A stretch of 64,000 nucleotides of DNA from Anastrepha obliqua (taxonomy: Eukaryota; Arthropoda; Insecta; Diptera; Tephritidae). Every line of letters starts with the position of its first letter. Positions within the stretch are counted from its first letter, which is position 1. The notes beneath the pieces are model-generated. The model had not been told where the DNA came from, did not search any database, and saw only the letters and a list, made by a program, of their open reading frames with translations. This document shows, in pieces, positions 11,453-21,534 of this stretch. The position numbers were made by a program, and so were the translations under genes. The DNA lies in NCBI RefSeq assembly GCF_027943255.1, contig NC_072896.1, positions 119,071,879 through 119,135,878 on the forward strand, given 5' to 3'.

Positions 11453-11530
11453 TATCCTTTTTTATCATTATTTAATTGTTTAAATAATTCCAAACTTTGG
11501 CAAAGAAAGGTCGGAAACTTATTCCCATAC

Positions 11531-12300
11531 CCAATATTTAAAAAAATATATATAAGTAGGTATATAAAAAATATTTAAGTAATCGAACCTTTGCAATATG
11601 TCACGCTGCTCTTATTGTGAACACAGATGTAGACACACATTTTTCTCAATTGAGCTTTATAAATGTGGCAAAGCAATCGTGAACCAAAAATACATTTTAT
11701 GCATATTTCAGTATACTTAAATATATTTCGTGACCAATGCAATGATTTAGCTAATTTAAATAATAATTTATAGGTATAAAGAAATTTTCAAAATTCTCGT
11801 TACTCCTTTGAAAATGGTATGACTTAAATTTAAAATAATTTAAAAATATTAAAAAAAAAAACATTTTTAATCTACATAAAATGAGCGTAACAGACACAGG
11901 CTTTCACCACCTGGAGATGGTCTCGCAACTTTGTGATTGTTAATTTTTAAATGAAGAAATTTGTTCATACTAAAATGTCTTCGAGGACTGAGATATGGTG
12001 TTCTTAATTGGCGTTGGTTTCCCCTAAGTGAACAGAATAAAATCGACCCAAATAGCTTTAACGGTTATAGCCGAGAATTTTCAATATTTGTATGAAGAGC
12101 CACATTTCAAATGCCTCCATATCTGCGGTCCTTAGAGTTCACTTTTCTACTGCGTACAACCATATTTACATACATATTGACCAAACATAACATTTCACAA
12201 AGCGCATTTTAAGATTTAGGCTAAAGACATGACTGATAAGGGCTTTTTTGCACTTGCAAAACGATTGCCGGCTTTCTTCGTTAGGAAAAAAATACTCATC
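11531..12300. other. unassigned non-coding stretch
   Basis: AT-rich DNA without open frames, repeats or RNA genes that I can recognise. Confidence 0.4.
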
Positions 12301-12373
12301 TGTTTCCGCCCGGGATCGAACCGGGGGCCTTCCGCGTGTTAGGCGGATGTGATAACCACTACACCACGGAAAC
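12301..12373 (-). tRNA. tRNA-Val (AAC)
   Basis: Identical over 73 nt to the copy at 382-454, with the same anticodon AAC and internal A and B boxes. The downstream minus-strand flank contains a run of seven T (plus-strand AAAAAAA just left of 12291), a good pol III terminator. The flanks differ from those of the other copies, so this is not part of a larger recent duplication. Confidence 0.97.
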
Positions 12374-12623
12374 AGTTATTTCATAATTGGGCCAAATGTA
12401 ATGAATGTTTTATCGGATTTTCAAATACGTGAACAATTCGCGTTTTGATAATTTGAAATAAAAAAAAAAAAATACCAGTCTAACGGTTAGACGCGATAGA
12501 AGTGAAACCTTCCGTAAAACAAACTGAGAGAGAATGAGACGAAAGCAGCATTAGGGGCGAGATAATTATAGGTTCATTATAATATTGCTATAAAGTTCAT
12601 ATTTTATTTTCTTCATTTTATTA

Positions 12624-12965
12624 TTATTCATCCTCAATGTTTTCAATTTCAACAAATGATACGAGTGGCTTATGATAGCTAAAATATGATACAAATGCTT
12701 TGGTTTCGATGTTGTCAACATATCTTTGAAATACCGCGTCAATTGTTGTTTTTGATCGTGTTGTCGATTCAGTGCGATTGTTACTTATTTTTAAATTGAA
12801 TGTTGTATTGAGAAAGTCAATTGAAGGAACCGCTGTGTCCAATGCAAAATTTACGTTAAAATCGCCACTTAAAATCATTGGAACTTTATCGTAATCTTTT
12901 CTAAGTATCCGCGATACTTCTGGTGTAACTTTATTAAATTTTCGTGAATGAATTCCGTGATGCTA
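12624..12965 (-). pseudogene. APE-type endonuclease domain fragment
   Basis: The reading frame (12624-12878, extended upstream without ATG through a KVTPEVSRILRKDYDKVP-like stretch) contains MILSGDFNVNFA, the Asp/Asn motif of the exonuclease-endonuclease-phosphatase fold, then TTIDAVF and VSYFSYHKPLVSF with the C-terminal catalytic His, then stops. Only the C-terminal half of the domain is present. I associate this version with insect Helitron/PIF1-type transposon proteins rather than LINEs, from memory only. Confidence 0.55.
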
Positions 12966-13097
12966 TTTATTGATTTTTTTTTCTGTCGATATTCACGACA
13001 CTTTTCTGCATTATTTTTCGGCATAATTGCGGTAAATATTTAAAAATGAAAATATTTACGAATATAAAAATACACACGCGGTAGCTATTATGAGCGT

Positions 13098-13185
13098 CCC
13101 CAGCAAAACCTGCGTGACCGAAACTCTAACACAATTACATTTTTTTGAATGTTACAAACACATATGCACGCAGGTTTTGCTGGGG
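13098..13185. repeat. 19-bp perfect inverted repeat
   Basis: CCCCAGCAAAACCTGCGTG at 13098-13116 and its exact complement at 13167-13185 with a 50-nt spacer. A direct repeat (CGTGACCGAAACT, then AACACAATTAC) follows each. It may be a terminal structure of the element at 12475-13190. Confidence 0.8.
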
Positions 13186-13344
13186 CGTGACCGAAACTGT
13201 AACACAATTACACATATGCACTCGTATTTGTTTGAAAATCGACTTTTTTTTTGGTTCTCCGTCACCTTTGGAAAATGTGTAAACAGTAAGCAAACTTTAT
13301 TCAAATATTTTCCCTCATTTTTGCATCAGTAAAATTAAACAAAC

Positions 13345-13532
13345 GCCGTAGCCGAATGGGTTGGTGCGTGACTACTATTCAGAATTCACAGAGAGAACGT
13401 CAGTTCGAATCTCGGTGAAAACACCAAAATTAAGGAAAACTATTTTTCTAATAGCGCTCACCCCTCAGCAGGCAATGGCAAAACACCGAGTGTATTTCTG
13501 CCATGAAAAAAAGCTCCTCATAAACATATCAT
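13345..13532 (+). repeat. tRNA-derived SINE
   Basis: Head GCCGTAGCCGAATGGGTTGG resembles an A box and AGTTCGAATCTCGG a B box, 35-50 nt apart, so the head derives from a tRNA with pol III promoter. The body has GGCAATGGCAAAACACCGAG, TTTCTGCCATGAAAAA and AGCTCCTCATAAA. The 3' part is missing compared with the copy at 3130. Probably transcriptionally dead. Confidence 0.7.
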
Positions 13533-13570
13533 AAAATAAAATAAAATAACTGTATAAAAAAAATTTTTTT

Positions 13571-13645
13571 CTTGTGATTCGAACCAAGGATTTTAGATCG
13601 GAAGCTCACATTGCTAGTCGCTCGGCTACCGCGCCATGCTGTCGG
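13571..13645 (-). repeat. tRNA-like sequence (SINE head or tRNA pseudogene)
   Basis: On the minus strand GCGCGGTAGCCGAGCGACTA is followed about 45 nt later by TTGGTTCGAATCA, giving A- and B-box-like elements. The acceptor stem does not close well, so I do not call a functional tRNA. It lies about 40 bp beyond the SINE at 13345, in opposite orientation. Confidence 0.45.
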
Positions 13646-13659
13646 CGCTGGCCTAAAAG

Positions 13660-15670
13660 TTATTTAGTTCGTCGCTACGTTTATATCAACATATAATATA
13701 ACGCTTCGTAGCCAAGAGTGTCGCTTTTTTCGTTTCACTTTTTCTCAAATCACTCCCAACGATTCTAAAGAAGTTTTCACTTCAAAAATTCAAAACAAAA
13801 TTTAAAAAATTAAATACTGCCGCTTAAAGTTAATGGAAGTTGAAGGAATACAATTAAAAAATATTTAAAAGTAAAAAACAAACTTTTGGGAAGCTTTCTG
13901 TTTGAGTTTGAATGGAAACAATGAAATAAAAAAAATAAAAAAATTAAATCTATTTTTGTTATCCGACATAAATTCAATATTTTTTATTTGCGCAATTTCT
14001 TTAGACAGTAATGACTTGGCAAAAATTGTTGCAGTTACCCAATTGCAATCCAATGACAAAGTAAAAATTAAATAAATTTACTTAAAAATACACAAACAAA
14101 AAAATAAACACATTTAACGGTATATAAAAAGCATTCACAGAGTGCAGAGATCAACAAGAAAAGTGGCGAATTCTGCGCAAATGTTAATGACCTTCAACGT
14201 GAGGGCATGTTTTGTTTTGGTTTTGTTTGTTGCGGTTGCCATACCATTTTTGCGCACATCACACCAACAATTTACATATTATTCGTATTGTATATTTACA
14301 TTGTTGCAACTTCGCTGCAACTCCAACAATTTGTTGTGAATTTGTATTTTTCTGCTATGCATAGTTGGAATTTTTTCTTTTCACTTCGTTGTATTTTTTC
14401 TTTTTATTTCGTTTTATTTTTTCTTTTTATTTCGTTGTATTTTTTCTTTCTTTCGCTTTACGGCTGCTGTATTGTGCTTATTTTGCAAGCCTCCCAGCGA
14501 CGCTAACAATGATAACCTCAGCATCTCAAAGCGGTTCAAGCTTTAGTAGTAGTTGTTGTTGTAGCTGTAGTCGCATTGCATTGATGTTGTGTGCAGTCGT
14601 TGAAGTTGGTGCCGCTAATGACGCCGACGATGGAGTTGGTGTCAATGGGCTCCATAAAAGAATTTTGCTAAGAAAGGCAAGAAATAGGAAGGACTGTACA
14701 AAAAAAAAAAACAAAAAACACCATTAGTTTGCTACTCAAAGCCGGACTGCTTTTGTTCTACTTACCTGTGTCCTTGGCAACTGGCGTTGGTGCTCCAGAA
14801 TATTGAGGCACTCTCTCGAGTGGTTCTAAAGAATATCTGGCGCACTTACGAAGCTTTCGATCTTTTATTGCTGACTAAATTTTAATTAGACCTGGCTGCT
14901 TTCATAGATGCCAGTTAAATCTGCGAAATTTTCATTCACTAAATACTTACTTGCACTAAAAAAAACTCAAACCTTTTTTATTTTATATTTACCTTGCATT
15001 CAACATGCACATCATTTTCGTAAATTGCTTCAATGGCTAGTCTGCTTTTACTTTTTTGCATTAATTCTTAGTACTCTTAGTACTTCAATGTCGCTTACTC
15101 ACCACCAAGCGGCTCATGCACTTTGAGAAGAGTAACGCGAAAAAGCAACGGTACTTACCATCAAAAGCGCCACGTGACTACAATGCGCTACGCTCACAGT
15201 TTAAATCAATTTGAGCATCAGCATCAGTGCTGTTCATTTTCTACTATTGTTGAAGAATTAATTTGTACTGAGAAGTCCAGAATGTCTGTCACTACGGCGC
15301 ACGCCTTTTCCTACTTCCAATTCTTTCGCAAACAATAGCAGACTATTTTATTTAAGTGAAGTGCTTTAGGGTTTCGATATTGTGTGTTGATTTCTGGTTC
15401 TCGGCTCTTTAGCTTGCGCGTATCTGTTTTTTTACCTTTTTACGCTATTGTAAAAGACTTTTTCATTTATTTGGCGCGCGTGTATTGGGAAAATATTGAT
15501 TTGATAAATTACTATTTTATTATTGGAAATGTCTACATTCCATTTACTGATTAATTGAAAGAACTATTTTGACATGCTTTCATTGGAGCACCATCGAAGA
15601 TTAGAAACGTGAACAGTCACGAAAATCCGGAAACTTCATCAGTGAAAGGGGAAATAGTGCAACAAATCTC
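13660..15670. other. unassigned non-coding stretch
   Basis: Includes a T-rich tract of imperfect TTTTTCTTTTTATTTCGTTGT repeats at about 14385-14450 and a GTT-rich run near 14545. Open frames of 65-120 codons here are low-complexity products of this composition. No gene is supported. Confidence 0.4.
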
Positions 15671-15678
15671 AAGATATA

Positions 15679-16172
15679 CAGTCTGTTACATAAGAGCGAG
15701 GTCACTGTTAAATAATAACAACAACTGATTTTTCGAAAATTCGCAAATTTATTGATAATTTGCTCGTCAATACTTAATGCAAATACGTCAGTAGCAAGAC
15801 CAATCTCCTGCATTGTCAATTATGGCCTGGCACCGTCGGGGCATACTTTCCATTAGTTTTTCTGCATATTCTACCGGAAAAGACCTCCAAATTTTCCGAA
15901 CTTGTCGAGAAAGTTGATCTAAATTACATGTTTTGCATCTGCGAAGCTGCATTTTCATCAGAGCCCGCACATTTTCTATGGGATTTGGGTCCTTTTTCGT
16001 GCAAATATAAAAAAATTGCCTCAAAGCGTAAACAGCACTCATTTCGAAAAACCACTCAATTGAACACTAAATTTGACATACAGCTGACCTTTTACAAAAA
16101 GCATGAAGGACTGAGGGCGCTATGATTTTTTTATCTACGTGTACAGTGACCACGCTCTTATGTAAAAGACTG
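15679..16172 (-). mobile_element. Tc1-like transposon, internally deleted
   Basis: Terminal inverted repeats CAGTCTGTTACATAAGAGCG (15679) and its diverged inverse ending 16172, each flanked by TA. Only the C-terminal part of the transposase remains inside (15788-16042). The element is about 494 bp, so about two thirds of a normal 1.6-1.7 kb Tc1 element is lost. Confidence 0.82.
15788..16042 (-). pseudogene. Tc1-like transposase C-terminus
   Basis: The open frame contains DPNPIENVRALMKMQLRR, which holds the third catalytic position (Glu of DD34E in the PNPIENVW motif), then CNLDQLSRQVRKIWRSFPVE, YAEKLMESMPRRCQAIIDN and a stop after GDWSCY. The start codon in the frame lies in foreign or upstream sequence. 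The first two Asp and the DNA-binding domain are absent. Confidence 0.82.
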
Positions 16173-16299
16173 TAAACTGTGAATGTTATTCAACAGTGAC
16201 AAAGAGCAAAGAAAATTATAAAACAAAAGAAAAAACTGGACATCAACATGAAAGTTCAGCGTATCGAAAATGATTTCAGTCACGGAAATGTAAAAAATA

Positions 16300-17233
16300 A
16301 AGGGTGATTAAGTCTCACGGGCCGGTGTTGATTTTGAATAAAATACAATTTTTTTAGGAAATTATTATTATTTCTCTTTATTATGATAATATTGGTATGG
16401 CTCAACTACGTATGGAACAAAATATCGGCCGAATGGCAGCCGCGGCCTCGGCGGCACACGTCCATCCGATGGTCCAAATTTTCGATGACGCTGAGGCATA
16501 ATTGAGGTTCTATGCCGTTAATGTGCCGAATTATCTCATCCTTTAGCTCTTGAATTGTTACTGGGTTATCGACGTACACCTTTTCTTTCAAATAACCCCA
16601 AAGAAAGAAGTCCAACGGTGTCAAATCACATGATTTCGGCGGCCAATTGACATCGCCGCGACGTGAGATTATTCGGCCATCAAATTTTTCGCGCAAAAGA
16701 TCCATTGTTTCGTTAGCTGTATGACAAGTCGCACCGTCCTGTTGAAGCCACATATCGTCCATATCCATTTCTTCCAATTGGGGCCATAAAAAGTTCGTTA
16801 TCATCTCACGATAGCGAATACTATTCACAGTAACTGCCTGACCAGCCTCATTTTGGAAAAAGTACAGCCCAATGATGCCGCCGACCCATAAACCGCACCA
16901 AACAGTCCCTCTTTGTGGGTGCATTGGTTTTTCGGCAATCACTCTTGGATTATCATTCGCCCAAATGCGGCAATTTTGCTTATTGACGAATCCACTGAGG
17001 TGGAAATGTTCCTCATCACTGAAGATGATTTTCTTCGAAAATTGGTCATTCACTGTTGCCAATTTTTCATAATAAACCTGAATAACTTTAGCGCGTTGCT
17101 CGATTGTGTATCTTTCCATGGTTCAAATTGAGTTAGTCTGAAATTGAAAAATGTTAAGTGAAACGTAGAAAAAAAAATTGAGGTTTAGGTGTGGTTTTCA
17201 TTCAACACCGGCCCTTGAAATTCAACCACCCTT
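16300..17233 (-). mobile_element. DD41D (rosa-like) mariner element with both ends (copy 3)
   Basis: TA-flanked element with terminal inverted repeats of about 40 bp starting AAGGGTG, containing GGGCCGGTGTTGA; left terminus 16300, right terminus 17233. Length is 934 bp. It holds one uninterrupted transposase frame (16406-17119, minus). The element is shorter than a full copy because the DNA-binding part of the gene is deleted. Confidence 0.88.
16406..17119 (-). CDS. DD41D transposase, catalytic core intact, DNA-binding domain deleted
   Basis: 237 codons. Residues 1-18 (MERYTIEQRAKVIQVYYE) are the normal start, after which about 100 residues of helix-turn-helix domain are missing and the frame enters the core in NDQFSKK. 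Catalytic motifs are all present: IIFSDEEHFH (Asp 1), WLQQDGATCH (Asp 2) and CDLTPLDFFLWGY (Asp 3) with 41 residues between the second and third Asp. The C-terminus is RRGRGCHSADILFHT. The frame is open, so a truncated protein could be made but should not bind the ends specifically. DD41D transposases of this type are known from the tephritid rosa element; membership is my reading of motif spacing. Confidence 0.82.
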   Translation of the reverse strand: MERYTIEQRAKVIQVYYEKLATVNDQFSKKIIFSDEEHFHLSGFVNKQNCRIWANDNPRVIAEKPMHPQRGTVWCGLWVGGIIGLYFFQNEAGQAVTVNSIRYREMITNFLWPQLEEMDMDDMWLQQDGATCHTANETMDLLREKFDGRIISRRGDVNWPPKSCDLTPLDFFLWGYLKEKVYVDNPVTIQELKDEIIRHINGIEPQLCLSVIENLDHRMDVCRRGRGCHSADILFHT

Positions 17234-17765
17234 TATATACAGGGCAATTAGAAACCAAACAAAGCCATATCTGCCTCGAACAAATTTGTGTAACAACCAG
17301 GAAGGTGAAATAATAACAGGAAAAGAAAAAAATACGTCATAGATGTTGCATACTTTAGCGATATTCTGGATAAAGAAAATGCGACAGGCTTCGATTCACA
17401 CCGTATCAATGAAATATACTCTACAGCAGAAAACCCCATAGAAGCACCGTGTCGTAACGAAGTGATAGAAAGTCTGACAAAGTTGAAAAATAATATCTAA
17501 AACCAGCGGAAGTGGCCAAATAATATGAATAATAACAGAATTGATAAGCTAAATTGGGAAACCGAACAGTTATTAGAAAAATGGAACAGTAGCCTTATAG
17601 TACCATAACATAAAAAGGGCGTAAAATCCAACAGTAGCCATTAACGAGATATATCTCTCCTCAACACTGGCTATAAAGTCTTTACAAATATACTTAATAA
17701 AAGGTTGAACGTACATATGTATATGCAGAGGCAACGCACGACAAATTTTAATTCATTATTACGTT

Positions 17766-17962
17766 AGGTAGGTAGGTAGGTGAAATAGTTGAAGTGCCAG
17801 TCTGGCACTCCTCAAGTAGCACTAAAGCGCCATTTTGATACCATTATGAGGCCTCCAACAGGCAGATATATACAGTCAGCCAGAGCTGCTTATATAATGG
17901 ATAAGATTGATGGGATTTAGGTTGGCGCACTGCCCCAGGCTCTCGAAGAAAAGAGCACCCAT
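17766..17962 (-). mobile_element. LOA-type LINE 3' end
   Basis: Starts with four copies of GGTA/TAGG and reads GTGCCAGTCTGGCACTCCTC, AAGTAGCACT, ATACCATTATG, then GATTTAGGTTGGCGCACTGC. Comparable blocks in the same order occur at 61022-61110 and 21535-21580, beside minus-strand LOA C-termini, so this is the 3' untranslated end of such an element. It sits within the LINE relic at 17440-20510. Confidence 0.6.
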
Positions 17963-18016
17963 TAGGTAGTATGCAAACTAAAATGTGGCAATTCGATTTT
18001 TCACTGCAGCTCGCAA

Positions 18017-18265
18017 GTGTTAACTTATGCCGATGACATTGTTGTGATTGCGCAAGATGAACAACAGCTTAAGAAAATATATAAGGGATTAGAGAACTCA
18101 GCTTTAAAAGTAGGTCTGCGTGTAAATAGAGAGAAAACGAAATATGTACCTATATGCACTTCGCAAAGAAACCGAGTGGCGATGCACACATTGAAATCGA
18201 TGGTGAATGCATTCAGAAAGTTGACAAATTTAAGTATGATACTTAGGTATTTTCATAAGCAGTAA
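18017..18265 (+). pseudogene. reverse transcriptase palm fragment
   Basis: Contains LTYADDIVVIAQDEQQL: YADD is the two-Asp catalytic motif of reverse transcriptase. It is followed by ALKVGLRVNREKTKYVPI (motif D region). The frame then shifts to continue as VDKFKYD and later RVSAANKAFF. Part of the LINE relic 17440-20510. Confidence 0.8.
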
Positions 18266-18420
18266 TTCTGTTTCTTCCGTGGCAATAAATGACCGAGTAA
18301 GCGCGGCAAATAAAGCATTCTTTGCACACATAAAATTATTCAAGTCTCGATTGCTACCAAAAGCTCAAAAGATGACAATGTAAAAAGCACTTGTACGACC
18401 CATACTGACATACAGCAGCG

Positions 18421-19118
18421 AGGTAGGGGTAGTCAGAATTTGCAAAAAATTGAATTTTTTGTTTTGCATTTTTTTTAAGTATAATATCTTAAAAATATTG
18501 TTGAGACTTTGAAGTGAATTCGACAAATACTTTCGAGTTATTCAACAACTAACAAAAGGCACTCGGGCGCTCCGGTAATCGATAGCAAAACTTTAAATGC
18601 GTTTTTCTCAAAACTATGTTTTTTGAACTGGTGATCACTGCACCTTAAAAACCGTTTGGTAGATTTCAATAAAATTTATACTGTTTTTGAAAAACATAAA
18701 CAACTCATGCCAGATCGAAGGATTTTTATTTCAAAAATTTCGATTTTTTTAAACAATTATTGGCGGTTGGTTTCTCGAAATTTCTTGAGGCCGCCTTATT
18801 GTTAATTTTGAAAAGAAAGCCCCAATCAGGCACAAGATTATCTATTAATAAAACTAATTTCTCTAATCCTATTGGTTTTAGATGAATCTCCAAAGACTTG
18901 TGATGATCAACGCAAGGGACTTCTGGAGAAATGGGCTCCACACAAACAGCGATAACTTTTACAAGTATTAATTTTTTTTTCTGAAAATTTGCTAAATTCA
19001 AGTCCAAACTTGATGTGTTAATACTATGTTTTTATTTTTGTAAAATAAAGCAACTGACTACCAAAAAAAAATTATTGGAAATCACCATTTTTTAGGGCCT
19101 CTGACTACCCCTAACCCC
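18421..19118. mobile_element. TTAA MITE C (about 698 bp)
   Basis: The right end CTGACTACCCCTAACCCC is followed by TTAA (19119-19122). The left end keeps AGGTAGGGGTAGTCAG but has lost the first bases and the TTAA. Sequence and size match MITE B (38715-39436) in inverse orientation, including the core AAAACTTTAAATGCGTTTTT at about 18588. It interrupts a LINE at its PILTYSSE region. Confidence 0.85.
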
Positions 19119-19132
19119 TTAAAACAACAGAC

Positions 19133-20238
19133 ATCGTGTGTTCAAAAGGTATCTTGTGTTTTTTTAAATTATTTATTTATTCATTAATATCTATTTTGTC
19201 CCCTTCAAAGTAATCCCCAGGAGATATTATGCACTTGTGTCAACGTTTTTTCCAATCTTCAAAGCACTTCAAAAAATCCTTTTTTTATCTTGTTCAGCTC
19301 CTCCTTCGATGCCGTCTTTATCTCGTCAATCGTAGCGTAGCGTCGTTCTTTCATAGGCCTCTTCAGTTGCGGGAATAAGAAAAAGTCACAGGTAATATTC
19401 CTTATTGACCGTTTTACTCTGTGGCAAGAACTCATGTTGCACAACGCCCCTGGAACCAAAGAAAACGATAAGCAAAACTTTTACATGCGACCGAACTTGG
19501 CGCGCTTTTTTCGGTCTTGGTTCGTGCGGCAGCTTCCATTGAGCTTTGGTTTCCACGTCATAACCATACACCCACGATTCGTCACCAGTTATGACCCTCT
19601 GGAGCAAATGTGGGTCGTCGCGGACAGAGTCCAACATCTCATTAGCATTGTTCATGCGATGCTGCTTTTGGTCGAAATTGAGCAGTTTTGGTACGAATTT
19701 TGCGGCGACCGGTCTCATGCCCAAATCATTGAAAAAACTCGAATGGCACGAGTCAATCGACACGTCTAGGTCCTCAGCAACTTCTCTAACGGTGATCCGA
19801 CGATTAGCCAATGCCATTTTCTTCGCTTCATCAATTTTTTCGTCTGTTGTTGAAGTGCTCGGGCGTCCGGCACGCCGGCACGCTTTTCGTCGTTCACATC
19901 TTCTCGGCCTTCTGAGAACATTTTGTACCACTGATAAACGTTGCTTTGGACCAAAGTAGCTTCTCCGTATGACACAGTCAACATTCGGAAGGCATCCGAG
20001 CACTTAATTTCGTTTTTCACACGAAATTTGATACAGGTTCTTTGATCCATCTTTTTGAATAGCCGAAAAACGGGCAAGCAAAGCAGCTGCCAACAATTAA
20101 ATGAACATTCAAAATGGCCGAACTCGTCGACATGAGTGAGAGACAGGAGTACCAACATATCGCCACAAAAATATCGAAATTCGAATATACGTAACCTGCG
20201 AAAATTAAAAATTCGCGATACTTTTTAAACACACCTCG
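19133..20238 (-). mobile_element. mariner-family transposon with internal deletion
   Basis: Terminal inverted repeats GTGTGTTCAAAAGGTATC (19137) and, inverted, GATACTTTTTAAACACAC (20216). It encodes a DD34D transposase on the minus strand from 20050. About 60 codons around the second catalytic Asp are deleted. It lies 14 bp beyond MITE C. Confidence 0.85.
19259..20050 (-). pseudogene. mariner transposase pseudogene
   Basis: Starts MDQRTCIKFRVKNEIKCS (20050), then YQWYKMFSEGREDVND, GRPSTSTTDE, NRRITVREVAEDLDVS, MRPVAAKFVPKLLNFDQKQ and RVITGDESWVYGYD (first Asp), ending the first long frame at VNKEYYL. Across a deletion junction at about 19395 it resumes CDFFLFPQLKRPMKERRYAT (third Asp). Frameshifts lie near 19900 and at the junction. 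The HDN motif is missing, so it is inactive. The family resembles the mariner domesticated in primate SETMAR. Confidence 0.85.
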
Positions 20239-20510
20239 TATATTGAGGTTTGAAAGAAAGATACTGCGAAATGGCGGAACATATCGGATAAGATACAATC
20301 ACGAACTCACGTTTTATGAAAAGTCACCGAATCAGATGGCTGGGGCACATTTACAGAACGTAGTTGTGGAGGCAATGATCTGTACAAGACCGTAGTGCCA
20401 TTGATGATGAAGATGACATTCAACAGATATGTAGACTCTAAGATGCTTGCAAAATACAGGATGCGTACGGTATTCGAGGACAACTTGAGAGTAAAACTAA
20501 TTACCTTTTA

Positions 20511-21534
20511 TTTTGAACAACATTTAATGAAACATCACGAATTGCTTACATAACATTAACTTATTATATATGCATCTATAAAATCATCCAATCAAATTTC
20601 CATAAGCTGCAATAACCCAATAGATCCCGGTCGGGAAACGATTCCATGCCCGAATCAAATGCTCTTAATTCGTACTGATCATAATGGTAGTAATTGCAGC
20701 CTTCACAGAAGAAATGGTGAGACTGTGATGCTGATGCTCGTTGGATTCACGCTCAACTACAACCCATACGTAGTAATCGAGGGGAGTAAGAGGGGTGGGA
20801 ACTTAGGCAGCCAAAAATTTGGCGGTCATTCATTCAAATTATTCTTGTAGGCACTGGCTTGAAACTGACTATCATTGAGAGAGCGAGTAATAAATAGGTC
20901 ATGGAGCCCAATTGTGAGATAATTAGAAAAATCTGTTGAAAAGCCGATGAAGATCTGTAATTGCATCGTTCGTTTTTCCTTAATGGTGGTGGTAAAAGTA
21001 ATAACCGGTCGATATCTAAAGAAAAGAAGGAATGGAAAAGGAATGAGTTTTACAGCGAATGATTGTTTCCGGAGCTGCATAGACGATGAGGAAGTGGAAA
21101 GTATTGCTTTGCTTTTATCGGGACACGTAACGGATATACGAAAATACCGATAAGTTGCTACAGATCGGCGAGGTTCTCGATAAGAGGTAGAACAGGTTTT
21201 TGTCTTCGAGTTGCTTCAAGCGTAGGATCTGTCAACACCGACTAAACTCGGCTGATTGCAGGTGGAAAGACTGAAAATCATGCAAGGTTTGCGGAAGTTT
21301 GTGGTCATCATTAAAATAGACCTAAGCTAAAGAAGGACTGAGGATTAACAAAGACAAAGGTGGTGTGCTTCAACACAATAGAAACGCGAATCTTCCACAT
21401 ACATGGTACTAACATCGCAGAAGAGGACGAAATCTGCCATCTCGGAAGCATCATTAATAGAACTGGCGGGTCCGCAGCTATCATATACAATCAAATAGCA
21501 AAAGTTCGCGGTGTATTTAGCATGATATAATGGA
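20511..21534. other. unassigned stretch
   Basis: Short frames only. Around 21200-21530 the text has LINE-like composition (less AT-rich) and may be more of the LINE relic that ends near 20500, but I cannot name a motif. Confidence 0.35.

Larger units (their letters stand above)
9860..11530 (+). mobile_element. mariner (Mos1-like) relic carrying a TTAA MITE
   Basis: Remains of a DD34D mariner. From about 9868 come KSAAETCCILNN and CKEWFRRF (HTH region). Near 10115 a stretch resembles the WVPHEL region, then HHIVTGDEKWIY (first Asp) at about 10240. After a 717-bp insertion the frame resumes DNPKRP-like at 10991, and the C-terminal half is open at 11084-11452. A terminal-repeat-like sequence lies at about 11508-11530. 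The left terminus is missing where it meets the DD41D copy. Confidence 0.78.
12475..13190 (-). mobile_element. candidate Helitron/Helentron fossil
   Basis: On the minus strand an APE-type endonuclease relic is followed near the putative 3' end by a hairpin GTCTAACCGTTAGAC (plus positions 12478-12492) directly followed by CTGG, which fits the CTRR ending of Helitrons. At the other side, 13098-13116 and 13167-13185 are a perfect 19-bp inverted pair (CCCCAGCAAAACCTGCGTG), each followed by a direct copy of CGTGACCGAAACT. Helentrons are known to carry an endonuclease domain. No Rep or helicase is seen, so the class is inference. Confidence 0.4.
17440..20510 (+). mobile_element. RTE/CR1-type LINE relic split by later insertions
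   Basis: Three collinear parts. 17460-17750: RT region with KWNSSLIVP, KKGVKSNSS and ISLLNTGYKVFTNILNKRLN. 17970-18420: LTYADDIVVIA (catalytic YADD), VGLRVNREKTKY, then RVSAANKAFFAHIKLFKSRL and ALVRPILTYSSE. 20244-20340: RFERKILRNGG and SHRIRWLGHIYR. Between them lie a LOA tail (17766-17962), a TTAA MITE (18421-19118) and a mariner (19133-20238). Multiple stops; inactive. Confidence 0.75.

Noticed and set aside
14142..14727. Frames of 99-120 codons rich in Phe, Leu and Ser, resembling membrane proteins
   Set aside because: They arise from a T-rich imperfect repeat; there are three overlapping alternatives and no family similarity.
16872..17131. Plus-strand frames opposite the DD41D transposase
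   Set aside because: Antisense shadows of the real minus-strand frame.
19434..19959. Plus-strand frames of 111 and 122 codons
   Set aside because: Antisense shadows of the minus-strand mariner transposase.
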